From an uncultured Clostridium sp. (GTDB lineage Bacteria; Bacillota; Clostridia; Lachnospirales; Lachnospiraceae): a stretch of DNA of 5,850 nucleotides. A model generated the notes under the pieces. It had not been told where the DNA came from. It ran no database searches and saw only the letters and a list, made by a program, of their open reading frames with translations. Position 1 is the stretch's first letter, and every line of letters starts with the position of its first letter. Shown one piece after another: positions 1 to 4,524 of this stretch. The stretch lies in NCBI GenBank assembly GCA_905192625.1, contig CAJJLI010000165.1, positions 1-5,850 of the forward strand, written 5' to 3'. The translations under genes were made by a program, and so were the position numbers.

Positions 1-2
1 GG

Positions 3-145
3 TACCTGGGTTATTGGAAATTCTTAAATGGAATGAATGATAATTTATAAAGGAATATTTAAATACTTTATTAGTAGTTAGTGATGTAGATTTTGATGGT
101 AAATTAGCTTGGCAGAAGAATCGGTATAATAAATATAAAAATTAA
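3..145 (+). pseudogene. 3' remnant of an unidentified gene, frameshifted
   Basis: No intact ORF starts here, but two stretches read as protein. Frame 3 gives YLGYWKFLNGMNDNL and then a stop at 48-50. Frame 2 from 44 gives a peptide containing VVSDVDFDGKLAWQKNRYNK and ends at TAA 143-145. They join smoothly if one base is missing near position 50. The second stop touches the stem of the terminator at 145-192, as expected for the true 3' end of a gene that begins left of the window. I do not recognise the family. Two short reading frames in AT-rich DNA could also look protein-like by chance, so confidence is low. Confidence 0.3.
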
Positions 146-192
146 AAGAAAGAGGAGGATTAACGCTCATAGTGTAATCCTCCTCTTTCTTT
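145..192 (+). terminator. Long hairpin, intrinsic terminator (probably bidirectional)
   Basis: The arms at 145-162 and 175-192 are a perfect 18-bp inverted repeat (AAAGAAAGAGGAGGATTA and its complement) around a 12-base loop that can pair a little further. The right arm is itself T-rich, and the minus-strand read runs into TAATTTTTATA, so it could stop transcription in either direction. It directly follows the gene remnant ending at 145 and separates it from the next transcription unit. Confidence 0.6.
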
Positions 193-433
193 ACATCTTT
201 TAAAGTAATTTCAGAAGCTTTCAAGGGTTTATTGTATCAGCTTTAGTAATATGATGACATAATTATGCAAAGTCAAGAAAATAATGATAGATATTGTTAA
301 TAAAACAAATATATGGTAATATTTGTAGAGATTATATAAAATAAAAAACAAATTATTTTTGGAACGTTGTTGAACTTATTTTGATTATATATTTATTAAT
401 AAATGGTTAGATGCAGTGGAATAGGGAGGAATT
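193..433 (+). other. AT-rich intergenic leader region
   Basis: I see no ORF with a usable ribosome binding site and no strong inverted repeat in this stretch. It lies between the long hairpin and the first ORF with a Shine-Dalgarno sequence. The only supportable element is a promoter-like pair at 370-399. Confidence 0.5.
370..399 (+). promoter_or_regulatory. Candidate sigma-A type promoter
   Basis: TTGAAC (370-375) and TATTAA (394-399) are separated by 18 bp in very AT-rich DNA. They lie 35 bp upstream of the small ORF at 434 and 150 bp upstream of the zinc-ribbon gene at 549. The match is fair, and such matches arise easily at this base composition. Confidence 0.35.
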
Positions 434-523
434 ATGGCTAAATTATCAAAGATTCATGAGAAATTAAGGTATAGTGATTCTTCTTCCTGGTTTCATCAGA
501 TGATGACATTGCTAATGCAATAA
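434..523 (+). CDS. Possible 29-residue small protein
   Basis: A short ORF (MAKLSKIHEKLRYSDSSSWF, then nine more residues) is preceded by a strong AGGGAGGA at 423-430, only three bases before the ATG. It ends at TAA 521-523, just upstream of the AGGAGG of the next gene, so the two could be cotranscribed. The +2 frame over its last third reads SSDDDIANAIMYLNRRN, which looks at least as protein-like. The ORF could therefore be a frameshifted remnant rather than a working small gene. No family is recognised. The support is the ribosome binding site and position only. Confidence 0.35.
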   Translation: MAKLSKIHEKLRYSDSSSWFHQMMTLLMQ

Positions 524-548
524 TGTATCTAAATAGGAGGAATGTGTT

Positions 549-950
549 ATGTTTGGAAAAAGGAAGAAAAATAAAATAATAGAAGAGAATATCATTCAAC
601 AATCTTCTTCTATAAATGAGATAAACCAATCAGCAATTAACGGTGCCATATCAGCAGCTATGAATAGTTTGAAAATGTTATCAGATGAAGGAAATTTTGA
701 AAAGAGCTATACCTCTAGTGATGGTAACCAAAAAGTGGTTATAAAACAGAAAACGGTAACTAAATCAAATGGTATAATGCCAGATGGATTTGATGAAATT
801 TTCAATGTATTTATGCCAAATATTATGAATGCAAACCACCAACAAGAAGAAGTTATAAAATGTAAAGGTTGTGGGGCGAATAATAAGATCATTGTTGGCA
901 AGATAACCAAATGTGAATTTTGTAGGTCATTATTAGATAATGAAGATTAA
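549..950 (+). CDS. Small protein with C-terminal zinc ribbon, function unknown
   Basis: 133 residues. The start is set by AGGAGG at 535-540, eight bases before the ATG. The first ten residues are strongly basic (MFGKRKKNKI). Residues 20-45 are rich in Ser, Asn and Ala and look helical. Residues 50-72 are polar and contain SYTSSDGNQKVVIKQ. The C-terminus is a compact zinc ribbon with pairs C105-C108 and C122-C125 (CKGCG, then KCEFC), so one bound zinc ion is expected. There is no signal peptide or membrane segment, so it is probably cytosolic. Similar ribbons occur in many unrelated clostridial proteins and only show metal binding, with nucleic acid or protein contact as possibilities. I do not know its function. 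It may be cotranscribed with the small ORF at 434. Confidence 0.85.
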   Translation: MFGKRKKNKIIEENIIQQSSSINEINQSAINGAISAAMNSLKMLSDEGNFEKSYTSSDGNQKVVIKQKTVTKSNGIMPDGFDEIFNVFMPNIMNANHQQEEVIKCKGCGANNKIIVGKITKCEFCRSLLDNED

Positions 951-1082
951 ATCTGATAAAATGCAATCAGTTTAAATGGTAGATAGTGCAATGTTTGCTT
1001 GCTAGTTAAAAAAATGTACCGAAGAATGGATTTTTTTTGTTGCAAGTTTGATACATAATAAGAAAGCTGTAAACCATTCATT

Positions 1083-1150
1083 AAAAAATGCTCCCCATTT
1101 AGGTAGACAGTTGAATGATAAAACTGTTATCTGCTGGAGGAGCATATTTT
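1083..1150. repeat. Imperfect inverted repeat, A-run/T-run flanked hairpin
   Basis: The left arm 1088-1112 (ATGCTCCCC ... GACAGTT) and right arm 1122-1145 (AACTGTTATC ... GGAGCAT) are near-complementary: about 7 bp perfect at the outside and 6 bp at the inside, with an imperfect middle. The A-run at 1083-1086 can pair with the T-run at 1147-1150. The hairpin followed by Ts may terminate the transcript of the zinc-ribbon gene ending at 950. The shape also resembles two abutting insertion-sequence ends left after internal deletion, or a tiny MITE-like element, but there is no transposase and no clear target duplication, so that reading is speculative. Confidence 0.5.
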
Positions 1151-1330
1151 TATTCTGAGGAATGTACGATTAATCAGTGGGCTAGTGGAAATGGACGATT
1201 TAGATTGTACAATCGTGAGATAGATGGAAATTGGAATTCAGCTGAAAGAATTGGTTAGGATATTAAAAGTAGAATTTCAAAACAATTTCCTGATAATCTG
1301 TACTCTAGGAAGGAAGGTAAAATCACATGA
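1115..1330 (+). pseudogene. Unidentified ORF interrupted by an in-frame TAG
   Basis: From ATG 1115 the frame reads 47 residues, including NQWASGNGRFRLYNREIDGN, to TAG at 1256-1258. The same frame then continues for 23 protein-like codons (DIKSRISKQFPDNLYSRKEG and so on) to a TGA at 1328-1330. That TGA overlaps the ATG of the next gene as ATGA, an arrangement typical of a real translationally coupled gene end. I infer that a coding gene once ended there and was broken by a nonsense change. The true 5' end is unclear: the ATG lies in the loop of the inverted repeat at 1083-1150 and has no good ribosome binding site, so the gene may also be 5' truncated. I do not recognise the family. Confidence 0.4.
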
Positions 1331-1860
1331 AAAAATATAATAAATTAGTAAGGGATAGAATTCCCGAAATTATCGAGAAGGAAGGTCATAAAGCTAAGTT
1401 TCGTACCCTGTCAGAGAAAGATTATATTGTAGCACTGGATAAAAAGCTTCTAGAAGAAGTAAAAGAGTATCAGGCGGATAAAAGCATTGAAGAAATGGCA
1501 GATGTTCTGGAAGTTTTGTATGCAATTTGTAATGCTCGTGGATACACGATAGAAGAACTTGAGACAAAGCGTAAGGAGAAGAATGCAGAACGAGGCGGAT
1601 TAGAGAAGAGACTGTTCTTAGAATCTGTGGAAGATGATTCTAGTGATAATCTAGGTAAGGTAACGGATATGAAAGCCTTAAAAAAGTGGAGTAAGATTCC
1701 AGAAGATTGGAGAGAGACACTTTTGAATAATGTATTTTGTAGCAAATGCAAGTTAACAACAATTGTGGATTATGCCATTGTAAATGACTCGCATGGAATT
1801 CTCCTTCAAGGGAAGTGTGCAAAATGCGGTGGAGCCGTTGTAAGATATGTTGAAGATTAA
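1327..1860 (+). CDS. MazG-like NTP pyrophosphohydrolase fused to a zinc ribbon
   Basis: 177 residues; the RBS (AAGGAAGG) lies about ten bases before the ATG. Residues 1-100 match the all-alpha NTP pyrophosphohydrolase type annotated as predicted phosphoribosyl-ATP pyrophosphohydrolase: KYNKLVRDRIPEII at the start, then the metal-binding ExxE (E44, E47) and ExxD (E56, D59) pairs, then the KRKEKNAERGGLEKRLFL tail. The family hydrolyses nucleoside triphosphates to monophosphate and pyrophosphate, often as housecleaning of damaged nucleotides. It is not the HisE step, since no his genes are near. Residues 101-125 look like a linker, and 126-177 form a zinc ribbon with C138-C141 and C164-C167 (CSKC, CAKCGG). 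The usual family protein is about 100 residues, so the ribbon is an added domain. The substrate is unknown. The gene overlaps the stop of the broken ORF before it. Confidence 0.88.
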   Translation: MKKYNKLVRDRIPEIIEKEGHKAKFRTLSEKDYIVALDKKLLEEVKEYQADKSIEEMADVLEVLYAICNARGYTIEELETKRKEKNAERGGLEKRLFLESVEDDSSDNLGKVTDMKALKKWSKIPEDWRETLLNNVFCSKCKLTTIVDYAIVNDSHGILLQGKCAKCGGAVVRYVED

Positions 1861-1966
1861 TGAATGTTCTTTCTATGACGAAACATTATCAGTAAAAATG
1901 GATTTGTTCGATAGACAAGTAGCAGCTGGTAATGAATTAGATGAAAGGGAATCCATTGGTTATTAA
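1847..1966 (+). CDS. Possible 39-residue small protein overlapping the previous gene
   Basis: This ORF starts inside the last codons of the pyrophosphohydrolase gene, overlapping it by 14 bases in another frame, and ends at TAA just before the AGGAGG of the acetyltransferase. The peptide is acidic and looks coding (KMDLFDRQVAAGNELDERES). The only upstream Shine-Dalgarno candidate is GGAG at 1831-1834, 12 bases from the ATG, so translation would depend on coupling. It may be a small protein, or the tail of an older gene whose 5' part was replaced. No family is recognised. Confidence 0.3.
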   Translation: MLKINECSFYDETLSVKMDLFDRQVAAGNELDERESIGY

Positions 1967-1983
1967 AATAGGAGGTGCCATAC

Positions 1984-2457
1984 ATGGTACAATTAGAAAT
2001 ACTATGTAAAGAGAATGAAGATAAAGTACTAGCCATCGATCGAGATGACATACCAGAGTGCTTTGAAGAGAGCATGGCTTACACAATTCAATTGAGCCAT
2101 TATGGAACTCAACACGGAATGAAAGGTTTTTGTTTTGCTATCAAGTATTTCGAGAATTATGTTGGCCTTATTTTAATTGGTGAAGCGATTGAAGGTGAGG
2201 CTGATCCAGACGAACTTAAGGGTAGGCCCTATTTTAGAGTCATTGGATTTGTAATTGACCGGTGCTATCGTGACAGAGGAATTGGTAGCCAGGCTTTTTT
2301 ATTAGCATTAGAAAAGATTTATCACGAATATGGAACAGTACCTATTCTTTAAGAGTGTCATCGTAAAAACCAGGCAGCAATACGTTTTTATGAAAAAATG
2401 GGGTTTACAAATACGAACAAATTACATAAGGAAGACTACTATATGGTTAAATTTTAA
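1984..2457 (+). pseudogene. GNAT acetyltransferase with an in-frame TAA
   Basis: The start is ATG 1984, set by TAGGAGG at 1968-1974 (a GTG at 1975 overlaps this site and is not the start). The first 122 codons give a GNAT fold: beta strands around FRVIGFVID, then acetyl-CoA binding motif A as RDRGIG (residues 96-101), then a helix (SQAFLLALEKIY). TAA at 2350-2352 cuts the frame after VPIL. The same frame continues for 34 codons (ECHRKNQAAIRFYEKMGF ...), which is the family's C-terminal motif around the last strand and helix, and ends at 2455-2457. A single TTA-to-TAA change restores PILLECHRKNQAAIRFYEKMGF, which fits GNAT proteins exactly. The full length would be about 157 residues, normal for the family. 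The truncated product lacks the final strand and helix and is probably inactive unless the stop is read through. The acceptor substrate is unknown. Confidence 0.82.
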
Positions 2458-2593
2458 GTGCAAGAATGCCACTTATTATTTTTGATGAGCTGCAACACTT
2501 GACCAAAAATTAAAGTAGCAATTTTTACTTGGTTTAATGAAATGCTTGGATATATCCAGCTATTAACATAAGTCACATCGAGGAGAATATAAA

Positions 2594-3031
2594 ATGCTTG
2601 AAGTTACATTTTATGATAAAGTAGAAGATAGTTTATTAAAGTTTGCAGTTATCATTTCAAAAACCGAGGGAAAATGGGTATTGTGCAAACACAAAGATAG
2701 AGACACATATGAAGTGCCAGGAGGCCATCGGGAAGAAGATGAAGATATCTTATTTACTGCGAAGCGGGAACTTTACGAGGAAACAGGCGCCATAGATTAC
2801 GATATTTTTCCGATATGTGTATATTCTGTAAAAGGATGTACTAGAAACGGAGAAGTCTTAAATGAGGAAAGTTTCGGAATGCTTTATTATGCAAATATTA
2901 GGTCGTTTGAAAGTGAACTACACAGTGAAATAGAAAAAATCATTATTACAGATTCCTTAGTAAACGAATGGACGTATCCGTTAATACAGCCTAGGTTAAT
3001 TGAGGAAGCAATTAGAAGAAAAGTATTATAA
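2594..3031 (+). CDS. Nudix hydrolase (MutT-like)
   Basis: 145 residues, with GAGGAG at 2580-2585 eight bases before the ATG. The Nudix box is perfect: G44, then E50 after five residues, then after seven more R58-E59-L60, E62-E63 and G65-A66 (GHREED...RELYEETGA). The glutamates bind the magnesium ions used to hydrolyse a nucleoside diphosphate linked to another group. The box is preceded by YEVPGGH, a version seen in MutT/YtkD-like proteins that clean oxidised nucleoside triphosphates, so such a substrate is plausible but not proved. The length is normal, and there is no signal peptide or membrane segment. The nearby MazG-like pyrophosphohydrolase suggests a shared nucleotide-sanitation theme. 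The 136-bp gap from the acetyltransferase suggests it may have its own promoter, though I see only weak candidates. Confidence 0.92.
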   Translation: MLEVTFYDKVEDSLLKFAVIISKTEGKWVLCKHKDRDTYEVPGGHREEDEDILFTAKRELYEETGAIDYDIFPICVYSVKGCTRNGEVLNEESFGMLYYANIRSFESELHSEIEKIIITDSLVNEWTYPLIQPRLIEEAIRRKVL

Positions 3032-3036
3032 ATCTG

Positions 3037-3349
3037 ATGTGCAGTTCCTTAAATTACGCTCATCCGATTGATTTATTGCGAAAAGAATACATGGATGTTT
3101 ATGGTGGACTAAATTATCTGTAAAGGTAAAGTTAAGCTTAATGCAATCATCAGATATCGGACAGGAACAAAGACTGATACGTTAGTGTAACGATGATCAA
3201 TCGTGAGATTTATTGTTGCTATATCGTGATTCAGTCTTGCTTTTCTAAGAGTTGAAATGGGTAAAAGCTTAGCACAGAGATATAAAGTGAATGGTATGAA
3301 AACTCAATTACAAAAAAAGATTCCAAAAAGTGGAAAAGTAACAGCTTGA
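3037..3349 (+). pseudogene. Degenerate coding remnants, family unknown
   Basis: No ORF of useful length exists, yet three short stretches in shifting frames look coding. They are 3037-3123 (ends HPIDLLRKEYMDVYGGLNYL), 3113-3187 (KGKVKLNAIIRYRTGTKTDT) and 3257-3349 (MGKSLAQRYKVNGMKTQLQK and on, rich in Lys, ending at TGA). Their order and same-strand position suggest one gene broken by frameshifts. There is no recognisable ribosome binding site before any of them. I do not recognise the family, and chance reading frames cannot be excluded. Confidence 0.28.
3170..3238 (+). repeat. Branched inverted-repeat structure
   Basis: An outer perfect 8-bp stem AAGACTGA (3170-3177) / TCAGTCTT (3231-3238) encloses two small hairpins, GTTA-GTG-TAAC (3181-3191) and ACGAT-GATCA-ATCGT (3190-3204, sharing its edge with the first). 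A T-rich GCTTTTCT follows. It could be a weak terminator for the Nudix gene or a structured RNA, or simply chance within decayed coding DNA. Confidence 0.3.
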
Positions 3350-3353
3350 ATTT

Positions 3354-3383
3354 TTGTATAATTTACATCATATTAGATATAAT
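3354..3383 (+). promoter_or_regulatory. Candidate promoter for the small repeat ORFs
   Basis: TTGTAT (3354-3359) and a consensus TATAAT (3378-3383) are 18 bp apart. Transcription would start near 3390, giving a leader of about 110 bases before the first MEALGDN ORF and ending at the terminator at 3683-3714. The -10 is perfect and the -35 is fair. Confidence 0.4.
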
Positions 3384-3504
3384 ATCTACTGGATACTGAA
3401 TGAGTTCCTAATCGTAAATTAGTTTCGATAGAATTTGTTTGGAATCCATATTGATGTCTTAATTATTGCAAGAGTTTTTTCAACAGAATATAGGAGATGG
3501 TATG

Positions 3505-3552
3505 ATGGAGGCTTTAGGAGACAACAAAATTACTATTAAAAGATTCAGGTAA
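3505..3552 (+). CDS. Tiny ORF, repeat copy 1 (15 residues)
   Basis: Encodes MEALGDNKITIKRFR, then TAA. TAGGAG at 3491-3496 is a good Shine-Dalgarno sequence eight bases ahead; an in-frame ATG directly before (3502) would add one Met. It is either a real micropeptide or leader peptide, or the cut-off 5' end of a duplicated gene whose intact copy could begin at 5806. Its later codons differ from copy 2 by amino-acid-changing substitutions only, so there is no sign of selection on the peptide. Confidence 0.35.
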   Translation: MEALGDNKITIKRFR

Positions 3553-3577
3553 CCTTAGTGATTCACCAGAATAAGGA

Positions 3578-3632
3578 GATGGTAACGATGGAGGCTTTAG
3601 GAGACAACGGATTTACTATGGAAAGATTCAAG
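3578..3632 (+). repeat. 55-bp direct repeat, left copy
   Basis: This segment (GATGGTAACGATGGAGG ... GATTCAAG) is identical base for base to 5796-5850. The two copies lie 2218 bp apart in the same orientation and bracket the MarR regulator, the ferredoxin gene and the membrane protein gene. The match may extend beyond the right edge of the window. Confidence 0.9.
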
Positions 3633-3638
3633 TTGTAG
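3588..3638 (+). CDS. Tiny ORF, repeat copy 2 (16 residues)
   Basis: Encodes MEALGDNGFTMERFKL, then TAG at 3636-3638, with AAGGAG at 3573-3578 nine bases before the ATG. Past the TAG the same frame runs on as IKIEKFKQYNETLK to a TGA at 3681-3683, at the very foot of the terminator stem. This suggests that a 31-codon gene may have been cut by a nonsense change, or that this is the shortened start of a longer gene. Its first 45 coding bases are identical to the ORF entering the right edge at 5806. The function is unknown. Confidence 0.35.
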   Translation: MEALGDNGFTMERFKL

Positions 3639-3682
3639 ATTAAAATCGAAAAATTCAAGCAATATAATGAGACATTAAAATG

Positions 3683-3714
3683 AAAATAGCAGGATTAATT
3701 CCTGCTATTTTTTT
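3683..3714 (+). terminator. Intrinsic terminator, probably bidirectional
   Basis: A perfect 12-bp stem AAAATAGCAGGA / TCCTGCTATTTT (3683-3694, 3700-3711) has a five-base loop and ends in seven Ts (3708-3714). The arm symmetry gives TTTT on the minus strand too, so it can end both the small-ORF transcript from the left and the MarR transcript from the right, whose stop codon is 138 bp away. Confidence 0.85.
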
Positions 3715-3848
3715 GATCTCCAAGAGTGAGTTATCCTTATATCTACATAAAACAATTTTTACTGCATCCTGAGGTTACCCTGTTTCACTACTAAAAATGT
3801 TGTTAACTAGGCCTTTTTTGATATATTTAAAAAGTGGTCAAAAGCGAA

Positions 3849-4346
3849 CTAATCCTCCGACCTCGAACAATGATTCGTTTGTAGATTCTGCAAGTCTTTA
3901 ATAAATTTTAAAATAACACGTTGTTCTTCAATTGAATAAGAATTTGCGATTGCTTCTATAGAATCATGGTTTTCTTTATGAAGTTTTTCGTGTATTTGAT
4001 TAACCTTTTCTCCAAGGGGAGTCAATTTAAAAAATATTATTTTTTGATTCTTCTCATCTTTATAAGTTGTAATTAGATTCTTTTCAAGGAGACGCATGGC
4101 AATTTTAGAAATCCCCCCTCTTGTCATTTTGAGTGTTGTTGCGATCGATATGCCATTAGGGTTTTTCATAGTTGCGATGCAAGCAATTACATGACATTCA
4201 GTAAGTGAGAGTTCAGAAATTGATACATTGCGGCCTTCCTTTAATAATTGTTGTAGTCTTTTTTTATTTTGATATACTTTCTTCTCCTCAAATAGTGTAA
4301 ATAATGTTTCGATTTCTAGAGCAATGGATTGAGCTTCTTTATTCAT
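3849..4346 (-). CDS. MarR-family transcriptional regulator
   Basis: 165 residues on the minus strand, with AGAGG at 4352-4356 upstream of the ATG. The length and layout are those of MarR proteins: N-terminal dimer helices (about 1-35), a winged helix-turn-helix from about 48 to 110 with recognition helix MTRGGISKIAMRLLEKNLI (74-92) and a beta wing over 95-108 (KDEKNQKIIFFKLTPLG), then C-terminal dimerisation helices (112-155). The protein is soluble and expected to bind palindromic DNA as a dimer. It is divergent from the ferredoxin and membrane-protein pair, and its own promoter is covered by a dyad, so it probably represses itself and the pair, released by an unknown small molecule or oxidant. 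Cys51 and Cys55, near the start of the DNA-binding domain, and Cys160 could sense thiol oxidation, which is speculative. The gene ends in TAG. Confidence 0.93.
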   Translation of the reverse strand: MNKEAQSIALEIETLFTLFEEKKVYQNKKRLQQLLKEGRNVSISELSLTECHVIACIATMKNPNGISIATTLKMTRGGISKIAMRLLEKNLITTYKDEKNQKIIFFKLTPLGEKVNQIHEKLHKENHDSIEAIANSYSIEEQRVILKFIKDLQNLQTNHCSRSED

Positions 4347-4391
4347 AACAACCTCTTTTATATTAAAATTTTTATTCTTATTTTTAATTAT

Positions 4392-4420
4392 ATTGTAAGT
4401 TTACGAACTGAGTTTGTAAA
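4392..4420 (-). promoter_or_regulatory. Promoter of the MarR gene
   Basis: Reading leftward, TTTACA (4420-4415) and TACAAT (4397-4392) are separated by exactly 17 bp, a near-consensus sigma-A promoter about 45 bases ahead of the MarR start codon. The 21-bp dyad at 4400-4420 covers the -35 and the spacer, as expected for autorepression. Confidence 0.72.
4400..4420. promoter_or_regulatory. Operator-like dyad 1 (MarR autoregulation)
   Basis: The arms TTTACGAAC (4400-4408) and GTTTGTAAA (4412-4420) are a nine-base inverted repeat with one mismatch around TGA. The size and spacing suit a MarR dimer. It sits on the -35 and spacer of the leftward promoter and shares the GTTTAC/GTAAA half-site with the second dyad. 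Confidence 0.65.
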
Positions 4421-4436
4421 GGAGATACAATAAAAA

Positions 4437-4489
4437 TGTTTACAAGGAAACAATAATGTGCTATTTTTAAATATGTTTCCGTGTAAACA
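4437..4489. promoter_or_regulatory. Operator-like inverted pair 2 (redox operon)
   Basis: TGTTTACAAGGAAACA (4437-4452) and TGTTTCCGTGTAAACA (4474-4489) are inverted copies of each other, 16 bases with one mismatch, 21 bp apart. Each is also a partial palindrome (TGTTT ... AAACA). The first overlaps the -35 of the rightward promoter and the second lies at the expected transcription start. Binding by the neighbouring MarR protein is inferred from position and from the shared GTTTAC half-site. The pair could alternatively form a hairpin in RNA if transcription began further upstream. Confidence 0.65.
4439..4467 (+). promoter_or_regulatory. Promoter of the ferredoxin/membrane protein operon
   Basis: TTTACA (4439-4444) and TATTTT (4462-4467) are separated by 17 bp. 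Transcription would begin near 4474 and leave a leader of about 50 bases before the ATG at 4525. It is back-to-back with the MarR promoter. Confidence 0.65.
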
Positions 4490-4524
4490 AAATTAAAGAT
4501 AGTTAGAATGAGGTTAGGTTTAGT

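Larger units (their letters stand above)
3479..3632 (+). repeat. Tandem duplication (83-bp period) carrying RBS plus tiny ORF
   Basis: Block 3479-3549 and block 3562-3632 align almost end to end: TTCAMCAGAATA, then GGAGATGGTA, then a tiny ORF. The 45 coding bases after the ATG differ at six positions and their first 21 bases are identical. A 12-base spacer (3550-3561) separates them. The second block matches the sequence at 5796-5850 exactly over 55 bases. Confidence 0.85.

Noticed and set aside
438..629. Minus-strand ORF opposite the zinc-ribbon gene's 5' part
   Set aside because: No ribosome binding site and a composition typical of the antisense of a coding strand. The same reasoning removes the minus-strand ORFs at 707-910, 1470-1751, 1640-1822, 1857-2075 and 5274-5540.
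1975..1983. GTG at 1975 as the start of the acetyltransferase
   Set aside because: It overlaps the last G of AGGAGG; ATG 1984 has the correct spacing from that site.
2502..2533. Weak hairpin with AAAAATT/AATTTTT arms as a terminator after the acetyltransferase
   Set aside because: The stem is nearly all A/T with mismatches and has no following T-run.
2547..2558. Palindrome TGGATATATCCA upstream of the Nudix gene as an operator
   Set aside because: It is a single 12-bp AT-rich palindrome with no clear promoter next to it and no second copy.
948..3041. TAAATCTGAT directly after both the zinc-ribbon gene and the Nudix gene
   Set aside because: Only ten AT-rich bases match; beyond this the alignment needs gaps and mismatches, so it is not a supportable repeat.
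1210..3209. Shared 12-mer CAATCGTGAGAT at 1210-1221 and 3198-3209
   Set aside because: Flanking bases do not match, and one 12-base coincidence is expected by chance in a window of this size and AT content.
3170..3238. Integron attC site, given the array of small unrelated genes
   Set aside because: No proper RYYYAAC/GTTRRRY core pair, no similar site after the other genes and no integrase in the window.
1256..3638. Pyrrolysine or other recoding of TAG
   Set aside because: Another interrupted frame uses TAA, the MarR gene ends at TAG as a normal stop, and no supporting tRNA or enzyme gene is present. Gene decay is simpler.
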